Assembly: GCA_024114885.1 (NCBI GenBank)
Contig: CP099421.1
Location: 682,001 to 746,000, forward strand
Direction of reading: 5' to 3'
Source: Septoria linicola
Taxonomy: Eukaryota > Ascomycota > Dothideomycetes > Mycosphaerellales > Mycosphaerellaceae
DNA: 64,000 nt
Positions 13,204 through 22,606 of this stretch are shown piece by piece (within the stretch, counting starts at the first letter, position 1; each line of letters starts with the position of its first letter). A program made the position numbers and the translations under genes. A model generated the notes under the pieces. It searched no databases. It was given only the letters and a program-made list of their open reading frames with translations, and was not told the DNA's origin.

Positions 13204-13833
13204 ATGTACTGCTCCTCGAGCTCTTCCGACCACGATGGCAGTACAACTAGCGCAACCACGCTCGTAAGTTGTACTTTCCACATGCTAGTGAGAGTCGTCC
13301 TGATGGCGATCGTCAGAGTGACTGTGCGTTCCTATGGACCTGCGAATTCAACGGAGCGACTGAAGATCAGGTTGGAAGAAGCGTTGGCCAATATGGAAGC
13401 CAATGAAAGAATGGAAGTGGCGGACAAACAGCAGAGGCCGACAGAGGCCCGAAAGACGAGTTCGAACGTCAAGTCGCTCAATGGAAGCAATAGTGTCGCG
13501 AGACAAAGCTCGGAACTGTATTCAAATGACTCCAGAAGTTCACCAAAGTCGAGACCACCACACTCGAAGACCGGGATACCGAACGATGAAAGATTGAGGC
13601 AGGCTCCATCAGCGCCATCACAAGCTTTGATCCCGCGTCTTGATGCCACCGAGCGACCCAGCCAACAGCCTACACACACCAGACGTCTGATACGCAAGTC
13701 AGACTCCGATGCCATCGACAGGGGCGAGTACTGCGTCAAGAGGTTCCGAAGAGAGACGAAGAAAGGTGCTGACTGGGTAGTGGTGAGCAAGGTTCACTAT
13801 GCATACTGGCCACCTAGACAGTCCAGCACTTAG
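13204..13833 (+). CDS. Hypothetical low-complexity protein
   Basis: An ATG opens 209 codons ending at TAG 13831-13833. I do not recognise a family. The N-terminal 40 residues are Ser/Thr-rich, then hydrophobic (HMLVRVVLMAIV). A short helical segment (ERLKIRLEEALANMEANERME) follows, then about 110 residues of Ser/Pro/Arg-rich, probably disordered sequence, and an end with some order (GEYCVKRF..GADWVVVSKVHYAYW). A GTAAGT at 13264 could be a splice donor, but the best acceptor (13316) shifts the frame into an early stop, so the unspliced frame is preferred. The 3' end is 15 bp from the convergent hydroxyproline dehydratase gene. It may not be a real gene. Confidence 0.4.
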   Translation: MYCSSSSSDHDGSTTSATTLVSCTFHMLVRVVLMAIVRVTVRSYGPANSTERLKIRLEEALANMEANERMEVADKQQRPTEARKTSSNVKSLNGSNSVARQSSELYSNDSRSSPKSRPPHSKTGIPNDERLRQAPSAPSQALIPRLDATERPSQQPTHTRRLIRKSDSDAIDRGEYCVKRFRRETKKGADWVVVSKVHYAYWPPRQSST

Positions 13834-13848
13834 CGCAGAGTACGGGTC

Positions 13849-15030
13849 TCACTTGCAGAGCTGCTCAAAGAGGAATCCATCGTTGCCCAGCCCATCACTC
13901 TCCTCAACCACGAAGCTGGACACACCCACATAGGACGCATAACCTTCGACCTGAACTCGCACGACGGGAAGCTTTGTCTCTGTCCTCCCTATGTCCTGGT
14001 GCAGCCTACCAACGAAGCCTCCTTGGCCTTTGTTGGCATTTGAGACCATGGAGTGATACGTCACAGGCTCCTCTCGCCCTTTCGCGTAAGCCAGAGCTAT
14101 CCGAGCCGCAACACCACTCCCTGTCGGCGAACGGTCCATCTGCTGATCGGAGAAGAAGCAAAGACCGAGCTCAGCATGATTCGATCCAGGCAACGGCTTG
14201 CCCACCTTTTGATCTACCACAATGACAGAGTATAGAAACCCTAGGTCTTCGTGGTCCGGGTGGGTGAAGAGATATCGAAGAGCTGGACCTTCATTGACAG
14301 CGGCTTTAATATTCTTCGAGGCGAGATCCATAGCAGGAAGATCAACATTCGAACCGAGCCCACTCTGAAAACCCATCTCTTCTGCCGAGATGAAGCAGTA
14401 GAAAGCACCTCCATAGCTGAAGTCGGCAGTGACATGCCCACGATCACCCAACTCTGGCCATCTATGCTTTTCCGAAATGCTGACCTGTACTTTCAGACCT
14501 GTAGCAAAAGATGGTACAGAGATGTGAGTGACCGGCCGGGTTGGATCTGACTTCGAACCATCGGCGTTGGTAGGCACCGTGACTTCAACTAAGCCGCATG
14601 GTGCGTGTAGCACTATAACAGAAGTATTCGTTACGGAATCGTGTTTGACTTGATCTCGTCTTGGAAAGACATTCTTGTCGCGAGTATCAACCAGGAATCT
14701 GCCAAGAGCTATTGTAGCATGACCGCACATGGTCGAATATCCCTCATTAGTCGTGAACAAGACTCCAATGTGTGCTTCACTGGTAGTAGTATGCTCGGTC
14801 TCTTGCCGCAGGATAGCCCCGTACATGTCTCGATGGCCACGGGGCTCATACATGAGTTTGCGGCGGACGTGGTCATGTTCTCGCCTGGCCTGAGCACGCT
14901 GTTCCAGAAGGGTGCCTGTCAGAGATGGGAAGCCGCTGTAGACGATGCGTGTTGGCTCTCCAGTCGTGTGCATGTCAATGCAGTGCACAGCTCCATCGCG
15001 ACTGGCCAGCTCACTTGCGAGGTCAGCCAT
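13849..15030 (-). CDS. Trans-3-hydroxy-L-proline dehydratase (proline racemase superfamily)
   Basis: The predicted cytosolic enzyme dehydrates trans-3-hydroxy-L-proline to delta1-pyrroline-2-carboxylate, which is then reduced to proline. The ATG at 15030 gives 393 residues; an in-frame GTG two codons upstream is not a eukaryotic start. The first catalytic cysteine lies in MCGHAT (Cys102). The second active-site position, Cys in racemases and epimerases, is Thr here in DRSPTGSG (Thr303). That Cys/Thr pair separates the dehydratases from proline racemase and 4-hydroxyproline epimerase. The family hallmarks DMHTTGEPTR at the N-terminus and GGFVGR near the C-terminus are present. No intron is needed. 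A second putative hydroxyproline dehydratase, of the aconitase X family, is encoded at 47540-49273. Confidence 0.88.
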   Translation of the reverse strand: MADLASELASRDGAVHCIDMHTTGEPTRIVYSGFPSLTGTLLEQRAQARREHDHVRRKLMYEPRGHRDMYGAILRQETEHTTTSEAHIGVLFTTNEGYSTMCGHATIALGRFLVDTRDKNVFPRRDQVKHDSVTNTSVIVLHAPCGLVEVTVPTNADGSKSDPTRPVTHISVPSFATGLKVQVSISEKHRWPELGDRGHVTADFSYGGAFYCFISAEEMGFQSGLGSNVDLPAMDLASKNIKAAVNEGPALRYLFTHPDHEDLGFLYSVIVVDQKVGKPLPGSNHAELGLCFFSDQQMDRSPTGSGVAARIALAYAKGREEPVTYHSMVSNANKGQGGFVGRLHQDIGRTETKLPVVRVQVEGYASYVGVSSFVVEESDGLGNDGFLFEQLCK

Positions 15031-15685
15031 CTTCACGCTCTTGTAGTTGTATTTTCAATCAAGATAGGTTCCTAGGGACATCTCCGATAGAAGGGTGCCA
15101 TTGCACGTCAGCAGGGCTTCTTTCAAATGCATAGATACCATACTCGGGCACGATAGCCGACTGGCCGGTCTTGTACACCGATATGAATATCTGTCTAGAG
15201 ACTCAAGTTGTCTGCGAAGGGAAGGGCAGGCCGAGAGACGACATCGGACCAGTTTATTCGCGCCAAGCCCCGCTACGAACAGTCCAGCATGTGAACTCTC
15301 TTCGACTTCAAAGCTTCCTATACAATCAACCATATACTCTTTCCGCAAATCTGACCAGACGATCTATCGTGGGTAGGAGCAAGGACGAGTCATTGCTATG
15401 AACTGCCATCACTGCGCGCTGCTCGGCCTTGCACGATGTCCGAAGCTACTGCAGCAGACCATCGGCTGGCGGGGACAAGCAGCCTTTGACCACGAAACAC
15501 TTCCAGGACATCACTATACGAGGACTGCAGCGGGCACGGAAAATGCCAATTATAGCTTCCAGAAGATGTAGGATATTACAAGTGGGCGGTCCTAGGTGTT
15601 TCTACTCTTCTCAATTGCTTCCATACTATCCTTTCGTTCAACTAACCTCAAGCACCATCCTCTCACAAGCAACAGACCTCTCACA
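15031..15685. other. Divergent intergenic region
   Basis: This 655-bp region lies between the divergent hydroxyproline dehydratase and Ayg1-like genes and must contain both promoters. The last 90 bases before the ATG at 15686 are C/T-rich. No gene is seen. Confidence 0.45.
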
Positions 15686-16964
15686 ATGACAGATCCCCGA
15701 ACCGGCTCAGCCTGGATCCTCGGCGACAAGTTCAACCAAGTCTACCCCCATCTCGGCTCAATCTCCAACCTCTGGCTCAAAAAATGGAAATTCCCCTGCG
15801 AACGCTCCCTCTACCCTTTCCATGACGGCCTACACACCGACTTCGAACCAATCTTCTCCTCTCTCATATCCAAAGAAATCCACGACGGCTACACAGATGC
15901 CTACACGCATGAGTTTATCCCTACAGCTGAAGCTCTCGCGAAGCAAGCAGATGAGATGCTCGAGGCGGGAGGAGATAAAGAGGAAGTGATTAAAGTCTAC
16001 CTGCGAGCTTGTGCGGTGTATCGTATCGCGAGGTTTCCGTACATCAATAGTGATCTGAAGAGGTCTGTTTATGAAGCGCAGAAGAAGACGTACATGAAAG
16101 CTGCTGCGTTGTTCGATACTCCGATTCAGGATGTAGAGATTCCGCATGCGGCGGGAATATCAGGCAAGGACGAAGGAGATGTAGTGCCATTGTATATACG
16201 CATACCAAAGGACGCGAGTCAAGAGAAGCCTGTGCCGGCTGTGCTGTTGATGTGTGGACTGGACGGCCACCGACCAGATAATACAGTCCGCAGTGACGAG
16301 TTCCTGAAGAGAGGCTGGGCGAGCATTATAGCAGGTCAGTCTTCTCCTCATAGTCTCAGCGCTGCTAGCATGCTGACCCCCCATAGACATTCCTGGGACA
16401 GCCGACTGCCCGGCCCTGCGCTCCGACCCCACCAGCGCCGACCGCCTCTGGACTTCTGTGCTGGACTGGATTGCTTCCTCCCAGCCTTTGATCGATTCTC
16501 GAAAAATCCTAGCGTGGGGCCTCTCAGCAGGTGGCTACAACGCCGCTCGTGCAGCTCACACCCACTCCTCCCGCCTCGTAGGCTCCGTGGCCCAAGGAGC
16601 AGGAATGCATCACTTCTTCTGCCGCCCATGGCTGGAGAAAGCCGCGAATCACGAGTACCCATGGACAGCGCTCCCCGCTTTACGTGAGAAGTTCGGATAT
16701 GAGACTGAGGAAGCGATGCTAGAGAACGCGCAGAAGGACTGGAGCTTAGTGGATAGTGGAATTGTGAATCAGGAGAGTTGCAGACTCTTACTCGTAAATG
16801 GGACGCATGATGGACTGATGCCAATTGAGGACAGTATGCTGATGATGGAATATGGGAGGCCAAAAGAAGGCAGATTCTTCACGGGGTTGCTACACATGGG
16901 CTATCCACCGGCCAACGGAAGCGTGTATCCATGGATGGAGGAGGTGATGGGTCAAACCCCGTGA
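15686..16964 (+). CDS. ayg1: Ayg1-like alpha/beta hydrolase (polyketide chain-shortening type)
   Basis: The protein closely resembles Aspergillus fumigatus Ayg1, which shortens a heptaketide naphthopyrone to tetrahydroxynaphthalene in DHN-melanin synthesis. Exons are 15686-16334 and 16387-16964, split by a 52-nt intron (GTCAGT, branch CTGAC, CATAG). The product is 408 residues, as in Ayg1. Family landmarks in order are WILGDKF near the start, KWKFPCERSLYPFHDG, FPYI, MCGLDGHRPDN, the intron-spanning ADIPGTADCPA, the nucleophile elbow GLSAGGY (Ser263), NGTHDGLMPIED (candidate Asp) and LLHMGYP (candidate His). A start at 15686 places WILGDKF close to the N-terminus as in relatives. No polyketide synthase gene is in the window, so the natural substrate is uncertain. 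Confidence 0.9.
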
Positions 16965-17316
16965 CGAAGCGTCCATCGGCTAACGGTTGCCTGTGCGGGA
17001 GAAAATGTATTGAACGTAAAGGCAGCAAATTTCGTTGTTGCGAGATTTCCGTGCCTCAATCACATGCTGGCACGACACGTCTCCGGACCTCGGACTGCCA
17101 CGTCCTTAGTGTCATGCAGCACTGCAGCTACCCATGACCGCTCTGCCACATACGTGCCACGCGACACGTTCTCGACTTCATGACTGTGCTGATCCCACAC
17201 ACTCTCTCACGGACGGCCTGATATAGTCCAAACACTGAAGATCTGCCTGCAGGTAGGTCGTGAGGTAGTTCAGCGGCCTCTCATCTCCCCTCCCTCCTAC
17301 AGCCTCTTTGGCAACC
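16965..17316. other. Intergenic
   Basis: No gene is visible in this 352-bp stretch. The last 60 bases are C/T-rich, like a leader. Confidence 0.35.
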
Positions 17317-17559
17317 ATGGCCACGACTGCGCAGCGAGCATTTAATCAGCTATCACTGAGCAGACTTCCTTGCTCCTCGCCGCTCCGCTTCTCGAAAGAC
17401 GTTTCCAGAAGTAAGCAAAAGCTATCGGCCAGCCAGCAGACGTGTCAGGAAAGAAGCGTAGAAAGTCGAGAGCAGTCCACCGTACAGGATGGCCAGCCAG
17501 AAGACAAGTCAGAACTAGAGTATATCGCATCAGAACATTGGTTGAGACGAGATTGCTGA
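17317..17559 (+). CDS. Possible small gene, N-terminus like a mitochondrial presequence
   Basis: An ATG at 17317 opens 80 codons. The first 28 residues (MATTAQRAFNQLSLSRLPC..) are basic, Ser-rich and free of acids, like a mitochondrial targeting sequence. I do not recognise a family. A donor-like GTAAGC at 17411 and acceptor at 17448 would join this start to an Arg/Lys-rich frame that continues to 17729, but that intron would be only 38 nt, shorter than others here. The structure is therefore unresolved and the gene may be spurious. Its 3' end faces the convergent stn1 gene. Confidence 0.28.
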   Translation: MATTAQRAFNQLSLSRLPCSSPLRFSKDVSRSKQKLSASQQTCQERSVESREQSTVQDGQPEDKSELEYIASEHWLRRDC

Positions 17560-17768
17560 TGAACTTCCTTCCCAGAAGCGAGGATGCCTGTACGAAGATG
17601 CCGAGCGAGGTTGAGCAGACGCAACGCTCGGAAGAGAAAGTCTGGTGGAAGTCGTCTTCATTCCAGCACTCAAACGTGCTCCATCCGGAGGGCAGAGATG
17701 GCACATGTGAGACTCGACCTACAGATTAAATTGTAAGGTCTGAAATGCAGATGCAAGAAGTCTTATCC

Positions 17769-18566
17769 TCAATTATCCCACGGCATTTTGATCACATTGG
17801 TGCCGGGGAGTGCTCCACGGTTGTAGTACTCGGTGCGCTCCTCTCTCTTTCTTTCGATTTCAGCCTCGTGGACTCTTCTTCGCTCCTCGACCTTTGCACT
17901 TCGCCTCTTCCTGTGTCTTGTCTCCTTTTCATGCTTGTCAGCCATGGTGGCATCTTCTCTCAGCTTAGCATCCGCTGCTTGCTTTGCGCTATCCGATAAG
18001 AACCACGGTTTGTTGAGGACGTTACGTTTCCAGTGCGCAGTCTTTGACCAATGAACAGCCTCTTCATTGGTATCGTTGACCAACCTCAGCCGTTCAGCAA
18101 TGAGCTGGCGAGACATCCTATAGCTCTCCACCTTGCCTTCGGCGTTGAGGACCGTGCCAATGTCGACTCGAACGTTGCCAATGTGAACGACTGGAAGGCT
18201 CATCTCAGACATGACTTGCACATTGTCCAGTGTTGTGTTCGTCGAGTAGACAGCTCCGCTGTGTTCTCTGTAGGCCACTGGTCGCTCTATCTTGACCTCG
18301 ACATTGGCACCACTGCCGTCATCCATGGTCAGGAGGACATATTTTCCACCGGCGACCATATCCACCTGACACACATAGCCAACGAGGCGAACAAACCGTA
18401 TGGGGTGGTTCAGCCAAAACCAGACATGTTGACCTTCGAAGTCCGGTTCTTCGCGTAGAGCGAAGACATCGGTGGCTGTTAGTTTGTTCCAACGGAACCA
18501 CGTCGGTGAGGCATCAAAGTAGCGGGCGGGATAGAGGGGGTAGGAGCCCGAGGCAGCGGTGGTCAT
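17769..18566 (-). CDS. stn1: Telomere capping protein Stn1 (CST complex OB-fold subunit)
   Basis: Stn1 works with Ten1, and in many organisms Ctc1/Cdc13, on telomeric single-stranded DNA, protecting chromosome ends and aiding fill-in synthesis by DNA polymerase alpha-primase. The 265-residue frame opens with YPLYPARYFDASPTWFRWNKL, a typical fungal Stn1 start, and then an OB-fold (HPIRFVRLVGYVCQVDMVAGGKYVLLTMDDGSG followed by VEVKIERP and VHIGNVRVDIG). The C-terminal half is basic and helical with a coiled-coil-like stretch (HEKETRHRKRRSAKVEERRR). I chose the ATG at 18566 because it directly precedes the conserved start; an upstream in-frame ATG at 18668 would add 34 hydrophobic residues unlike Stn1. 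It is divergent from the DnaJ gene, 202 bp away. Confidence 0.82.
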   Translation of the reverse strand: MTTAASGSYPLYPARYFDASPTWFRWNKLTATDVFALREEPDFEGQHVWFWLNHPIRFVRLVGYVCQVDMVAGGKYVLLTMDDGSGANVEVKIERPVAYREHSGAVYSTNTTLDNVQVMSEMSLPVVHIGNVRVDIGTVLNAEGKVESYRMSRQLIAERLRLVNDTNEEAVHWSKTAHWKRNVLNKPWFLSDSAKQAADAKLREDATMADKHEKETRHRKRRSAKVEERRRVHEAEIERKREERTEYYNRGALPGTNVIKMPWDN

Positions 18567-18768
18567 GTCATCGTCGGTGGTGTTGGAAGAAGCGATGTGG
18601 AGATGGAAGAGGCAAAATGTAAACAGTGCGGTAGGCAGAGAGAGAACTGGACAAGGAAAGTGCGTCATCGCGTCGCGTCTCGAACAAACACGAAATCAAC
18701 GCGTAGCACAAATGCACTTTCGATTCTCGTTCTAACATTGCGCATTCTGACAACAACTCACCGCCGAC

Positions 18769-19725
18769 ATGCCGAAGCGGAAGCAACAGGAAGAGGACAT
18801 CTCGCTGTCTGACGAGGAGGAGAGTGAAGAGCAGCATGAAGTCGAAGCCGGCGAGGCCCCAACATCGATCAACCCATACCACATTCTCGATCTGCCGGTC
18901 GATGCCTCATCCGACGACATCAAGAAGGCTTACCGTAAAGCTGCGCTCAAGTCACACCCAGACAAAGTCGCCGATGAGCACAAGGATGCCGCCCACAAGC
19001 AGTTCCAAGAAGTCGCATTTGCATACGCCGTCCTCTCCGACGAGCGTCGGCGGAAACGGTACGACACGACAGGCCGCACCGAAGAGTCCCTCGATATCGA
19101 AGACGATGACTTCGACTGGGCCGATTTCTTTCGAGCACAATTCGCCAACGTAGTGACAGAAGAGAAGATCAACGACTTCGCGAATGAATACAAGGGTAGC
19201 GAGGAGGAGAAGCAAGCAGTGTTGGATGCGTACGAGAAACACAAGGGAAGCATGGTGAAGCTGTATCAGGAAGTCATGTTGAGTGACATGACGGAAGACG
19301 AGGAGAGATTTCGCTCTATCATCGATCAGGCCATCAATGATGGTGAAGTTGAGGAGTGGGAGAAGTATACCACGGAGACCGAGAAGGCAAGAGAGAAGAG
19401 GATCGCGAACGCAAGGAAGATCAAGGAAAGGGAGAACGTAGAGGCTGCAAGCTTCAAGGAGGAGATCGCTGCAGAAAAGAAGAAGAAGAGTAAAAAGAGC
19501 GAGAAAAGTGCAGGCGGCATGGGCGATCTCGCAGCCCTGATCCAGCAGAGACAACAAGGCAGGCAAGAGAACTTCTTCGATCATCTTGAAGTCAAATATG
19601 CACCGAAGGGAAAGAAGGGCAAGGGCGTGGCACCTGGCGAGCCGTCTGAAGAGGCCTTTGCTGCGAATAGAAAGAAAGCCGATGCAGTCGAGGGCGCAAG
19701 GAAGAAGAGCCGGACGAGGAAATAG
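18769..19725 (+). CDS. J-domain protein, DNAJC9-like histone co-chaperone
   Basis: This 318-residue Hsp70 co-chaperone has an acidic N-terminus (SLSDEEESEE), then a J domain from about 36 to 102 with the HPD triad at 63-65 (SHPDK) and the DERRRKRYD end motif. A DNAJC9-type acidic region follows (ESLDIEDDDFDWADFFRAQF), with a helical middle (SEEEKQAVLDAYEKHKGSM) and a Lys-rich, probably nuclear C-terminus (AAEKKKKSKKSEKS; ARKKSRTRK). Human DNAJC9 binds histones H3-H4 and recruits Hsp70, so a nuclear histone role is inferred. No intron is needed. The promoter is probably shared with stn1. Confidence 0.88.
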   Translation: MPKRKQQEEDISLSDEEESEEQHEVEAGEAPTSINPYHILDLPVDASSDDIKKAYRKAALKSHPDKVADEHKDAAHKQFQEVAFAYAVLSDERRRKRYDTTGRTEESLDIEDDDFDWADFFRAQFANVVTEEKINDFANEYKGSEEEKQAVLDAYEKHKGSMVKLYQEVMLSDMTEDEERFRSIIDQAINDGEVEEWEKYTTETEKAREKRIANARKIKERENVEAASFKEEIAAEKKKKSKKSEKSAGGMGDLAALIQQRQQGRQENFFDHLEVKYAPKGKKGKGVAPGEPSEEAFAANRKKADAVEGARKKSRTRK

Positions 19726-20351
19726 ATTCCTGTGCGTGCTACGACTTGAATGACGTGCTTGTACTGAAAAAGCATGGCTACGAACGTAATGATACCGAAG
19801 GCTAGTCGCCTACAGCTTGTATAGCAAGCGTTCTCACACGCATAACTGCCACATCTCGCGAAGCTCTCCTCACATTCGCGTAAGCTGTGGCAAAACACAT
19901 TGCCAGCCGAACCTCAATCCTCCATCAATATTTAATTCCTTGCCACATCTATCGACACGCATCGTTGGCGCTTCTCGCTCCACCTGACTCGATCTTGAGC
20001 AAACATCTTTCCTCTGTTGTGTCGAGCTCTGTCAGGATCGACTGGCAACCTTTATTCGAGAATGGGCCAGGCCTGGCCGGAAAAGTTCGATAGGCGGACA
20101 AGCGCCTGGCTTGCTCTGATGCAGTGACGCTGTCCTCAGCGACAGCAATATCTCCTCCCGGCTCCAAGAGTTAGCTTAGCTCTCACTCTCATCCCTCTCG
20201 AACTAAGGGCTGTGGCAGTCGATAGTTGATTCGCACATCGCAAAGCACATCCTCACCCCACGCTACCACTCCAAGCCCCATTCCACAACCACACTGCCCC
20301 TCCATGCCCTCTCCTCCCTCCCTTCCTCCCTCCAGCACTCTGATCGTTCAC
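19726..20351. other. Intergenic between convergent genes
   Basis: This stretch lies between the 3' ends of the J-domain and ferredoxin genes. The part at 20250-20345 is C-rich (CCTCCCTCCCTTCC type). No coding sequence is supported. Confidence 0.4.
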
Positions 20352-20627
20352 TCAAAGTTCAATCTCCACCTCCCCACTCGCAGGCCGACTCTGACAGATA
20401 AAAATCCCCTGCGGCCTATCCCCCTCCGGCCCATAAACCTGGCCCTTCGTAATCTTCACCTCGCAAGAGCCGCAAATAGCACTTCTACAGCCGAATTTGG
20501 GTTTTAAGCCTGCTTGCTCGGCGAGTTGGAGGATGGTGAGATCGTCCTTGGCGTGCCAGGTTGCGGTAGTGTTGGATTTGGTGAATATGACGGTGGCGCG
20601 GGGTGGGTAGTCTTCTATGTCTGTCAT
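20352..20627 (-). CDS. Stand-alone plant-type 2Fe-2S ferredoxin domain protein
   Basis: A 91-residue protein consists of a single ferredoxin fold. Cluster ligands are Cys47, Cys52, Cys55 and Cys78 (C-x4-C-x2-C-x22-C, in GCRSAICGSC and FICQSRP). This arrangement resembles the C-terminal ferredoxin domains of phthalate-dioxygenase-reductase-type or MOSC-type oxidoreductases rather than the mitochondrial adrenodoxin Yah1. No presequence is visible, so cytosolic electron transfer is likely but the partner is unknown. It could be the last exon of a longer protein, but the upstream 220 bp shows no matching reductase frame. A TATATA lies about 145 bp upstream of the ATG. Confidence 0.7.
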   Translation of the reverse strand: MTDIEDYPPRATVIFTKSNTTATWHAKDDLTILQLAEQAGLKPKFGCRSAICGSCEVKITKGQVYGPEGDRPQGIFICQSRPASGEVEIEL

Positions 20628-20767
20628 GTCTGGTGTGTGTGAAGCTTGTTTGACTGGGTGGTGGGACTTGGTATGGAGAGGTGTGGTTGCGAGGAGGAGG
20701 AAGTGGAAGATGAGGACGATGATGTCGTTCGCGCGGTTGATCGTTCAGCCGAGTTTGGCTTTGGGAG

Positions 20768-20776
20768 GAATATATA
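20768..20776 (-). promoter_or_regulatory. TATA-like element upstream of the ferredoxin gene
   Basis: On the minus strand a GTATATATT element lies about 145 bp upstream of the ATG at 20627. It could be a core promoter element; only position and sequence support this. Confidence 0.3.
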
Positions 20777-20848
20777 CGAGTGATGTTATTGGCATATGTG
20801 ATTGAATGCCATACGACGAGCAGAGTACCTTGGTAACTGGTACCTAGG

Positions 20849-22606
20849 TCACGAACAGAAATGCCGGGTTGCGCTCCCCCATCTCCCTCGCCTCTTGCTC
20901 TGTTTTTCCCTCGACCTCCAATCCTCCTTGCCAGTAATCTTCTTCCTATTTCTGCTTCGGAAGTGAAAATGTAGCAAAGTAAACAGAGCAGTACTGCAGC
21001 ATAGCAATCCAATTAAGACGCCATATCCGATGAAATATCTTGGTCCATCAGCTCGAGGATACAAGAATGGCGCTCCCACACCAGACAGGTTCGCCAATGT
21101 GACCTGAATTCCGCTCGCCGTAGTCAGTTTGCCATATCGAGGGTTGTTGGACGACAGCCAGGATAGTGGTAGTCCGACGCATAGGAACAGTCCGGCAGAT
21201 GTTACGAACGTTCCAGCAAAAGAGACTCGCACTGACGAAGATGCAATCAACATCACGTACCCGATGATCGATACCAGAGTCCCGCCAATGATGAAAGGCC
21301 CTCTGACTTGTATCCTGTCGCTGTACCAGGCGTTCCCGATGTATACCGCAGCTCCAAGGACTTACACTGGTATGGTCAGGCATTGGACTTCTGCCACAGA
21401 CCACTGCCCGATACCTCGAATGATGGTCGGCAAGAAGATGCTGAAGCTGTACAGCATAGTGTTCTGACAGTATTGCGCGCTGCCATAGACCCAGACAGTC
21501 CAGTCTTTGAAAGCTTCTTTCGCATCAGCGATGTCAAACTGCTGTGCAGATGCGGTCTGCCCGACTTCCGCCTCCCGCAGTAACGCGATATTGCTCCGGT
21601 CCTCATTAGTCGGATACTTTGCTGTCTGCGGAGAATCTGAAAGGACAAAGGGCACCACAAAAGCCGTCAGAACCGTAGCGATGCCATTGATCGCGAAGAT
21701 CCACCTCCAAGCAGACCAGCCACCCACTCCATCCATATAGCCAATCGCGAATGAGACGAGTCCACCTGCAGCACCAGAGAAAGCCGATGTGGCGAACAGA
21801 AGCGCTGTACGGAGCCCAATGTTCGATTTGTTGTAGAAGATCGTCAGGTAGACTACCAAGCCAGGGAATAGGCCAGCTTCGAACACGCCAAGGAGAAGAC
21901 GACAGATGATGAGGCCAGCCAGATTCTGGACAAATGCGCGGAATGTTGCGACAAGACCCCATGGCAGTACGACAAACGCGAGATAGAATCGCGGTCTGCA
22001 CTGCTTGAGGATCATGTTCGAGGGCGTTTCCAACAGCTTTGATCATTTAGTGACGTGACGTGCATGGTTTTATTGCAGACGTACGCAGTAAGGTATGAAG
22101 AGGACTGAAACGGCGAGGCTATAGCCTTGGCCAACCTTGTCCATGCCGAGGTCTTCTTCGAGATTGTATAGTCTGGCATTTCCAATGTTCACTGCGATCT
22201 ACTCAGCGCAGATGTTCAATGTCAGCGCTTGTGAAAGCTGCTCACCTCGGTCCATGAATGACATGAGATACCTGGATGCGCAAATTAGCAGGCGTCTCGC
22301 AACGAGCCTCCGTTCTGTTGGATAGTAGATCAAGGCTCATGCATGCTGCACGTGTCTCATATCTCTGCTGGACCAAACTCACATCCACATCACCATCGGA
22401 ATCATTCGTCTGTCTATCTTCCATGAGAGCCTTCGTTCCACGTCAGGATCGACCAGTCTAGCTGGTATCTGCTCTGTTGCAGCATCTCCGAGATGTTTCG
22501 TAGAGCTTCCTGTAGGTCGTCCGCTGTCGAGGGCGTAGTGAATTTGGTCTTTCCAGAGAGCATGATGAGTTCGAATCTGGTCAAAGCAGAGAGGATGGCC
22601 AAGCAT
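20849..22606 (-). pseudogene. Dal5/allantoate-permease-type MFS transporter interrupted by an in-frame stop
   Basis: This is a plasma-membrane anion:cation symporter-type MFS gene. Exons on the minus strand are 22606-22383, 22271-22246, 22191-22085 and 22036-20849; the joins restore MYLMSFMDRVNIGNAR and LFIPYCLLETPSN, typical of the Dal5 family. The total is 515 codons, the normal size. Landmarks include GVFEAGLFPG, WRWIFAINGIATVL and SVAEVQCLTIP. A TAA at 21362-21364 interrupts the frame exactly where relatives have a residue between TIPV and VLGA, usually Tyr. Downstream the same frame runs on for 171 codons to the C-terminus (SDRIQVRGPFIIGG, PRYFIGYG). A 45-nt intron (21320-21364) could formally skip the stop, but it would delete part of a membrane helix and lacks a branch site. 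The first-exon start is the least certain part. Confidence 0.75.

Noticed and set aside
13332..13790. 152-codon minus-strand open frame opposite the hypothetical gene at 13204
   Set aside because: It is the antisense of a Ser/Arg-rich frame; its Leu/Ser/Cys-rich composition is what such antisense frames show.
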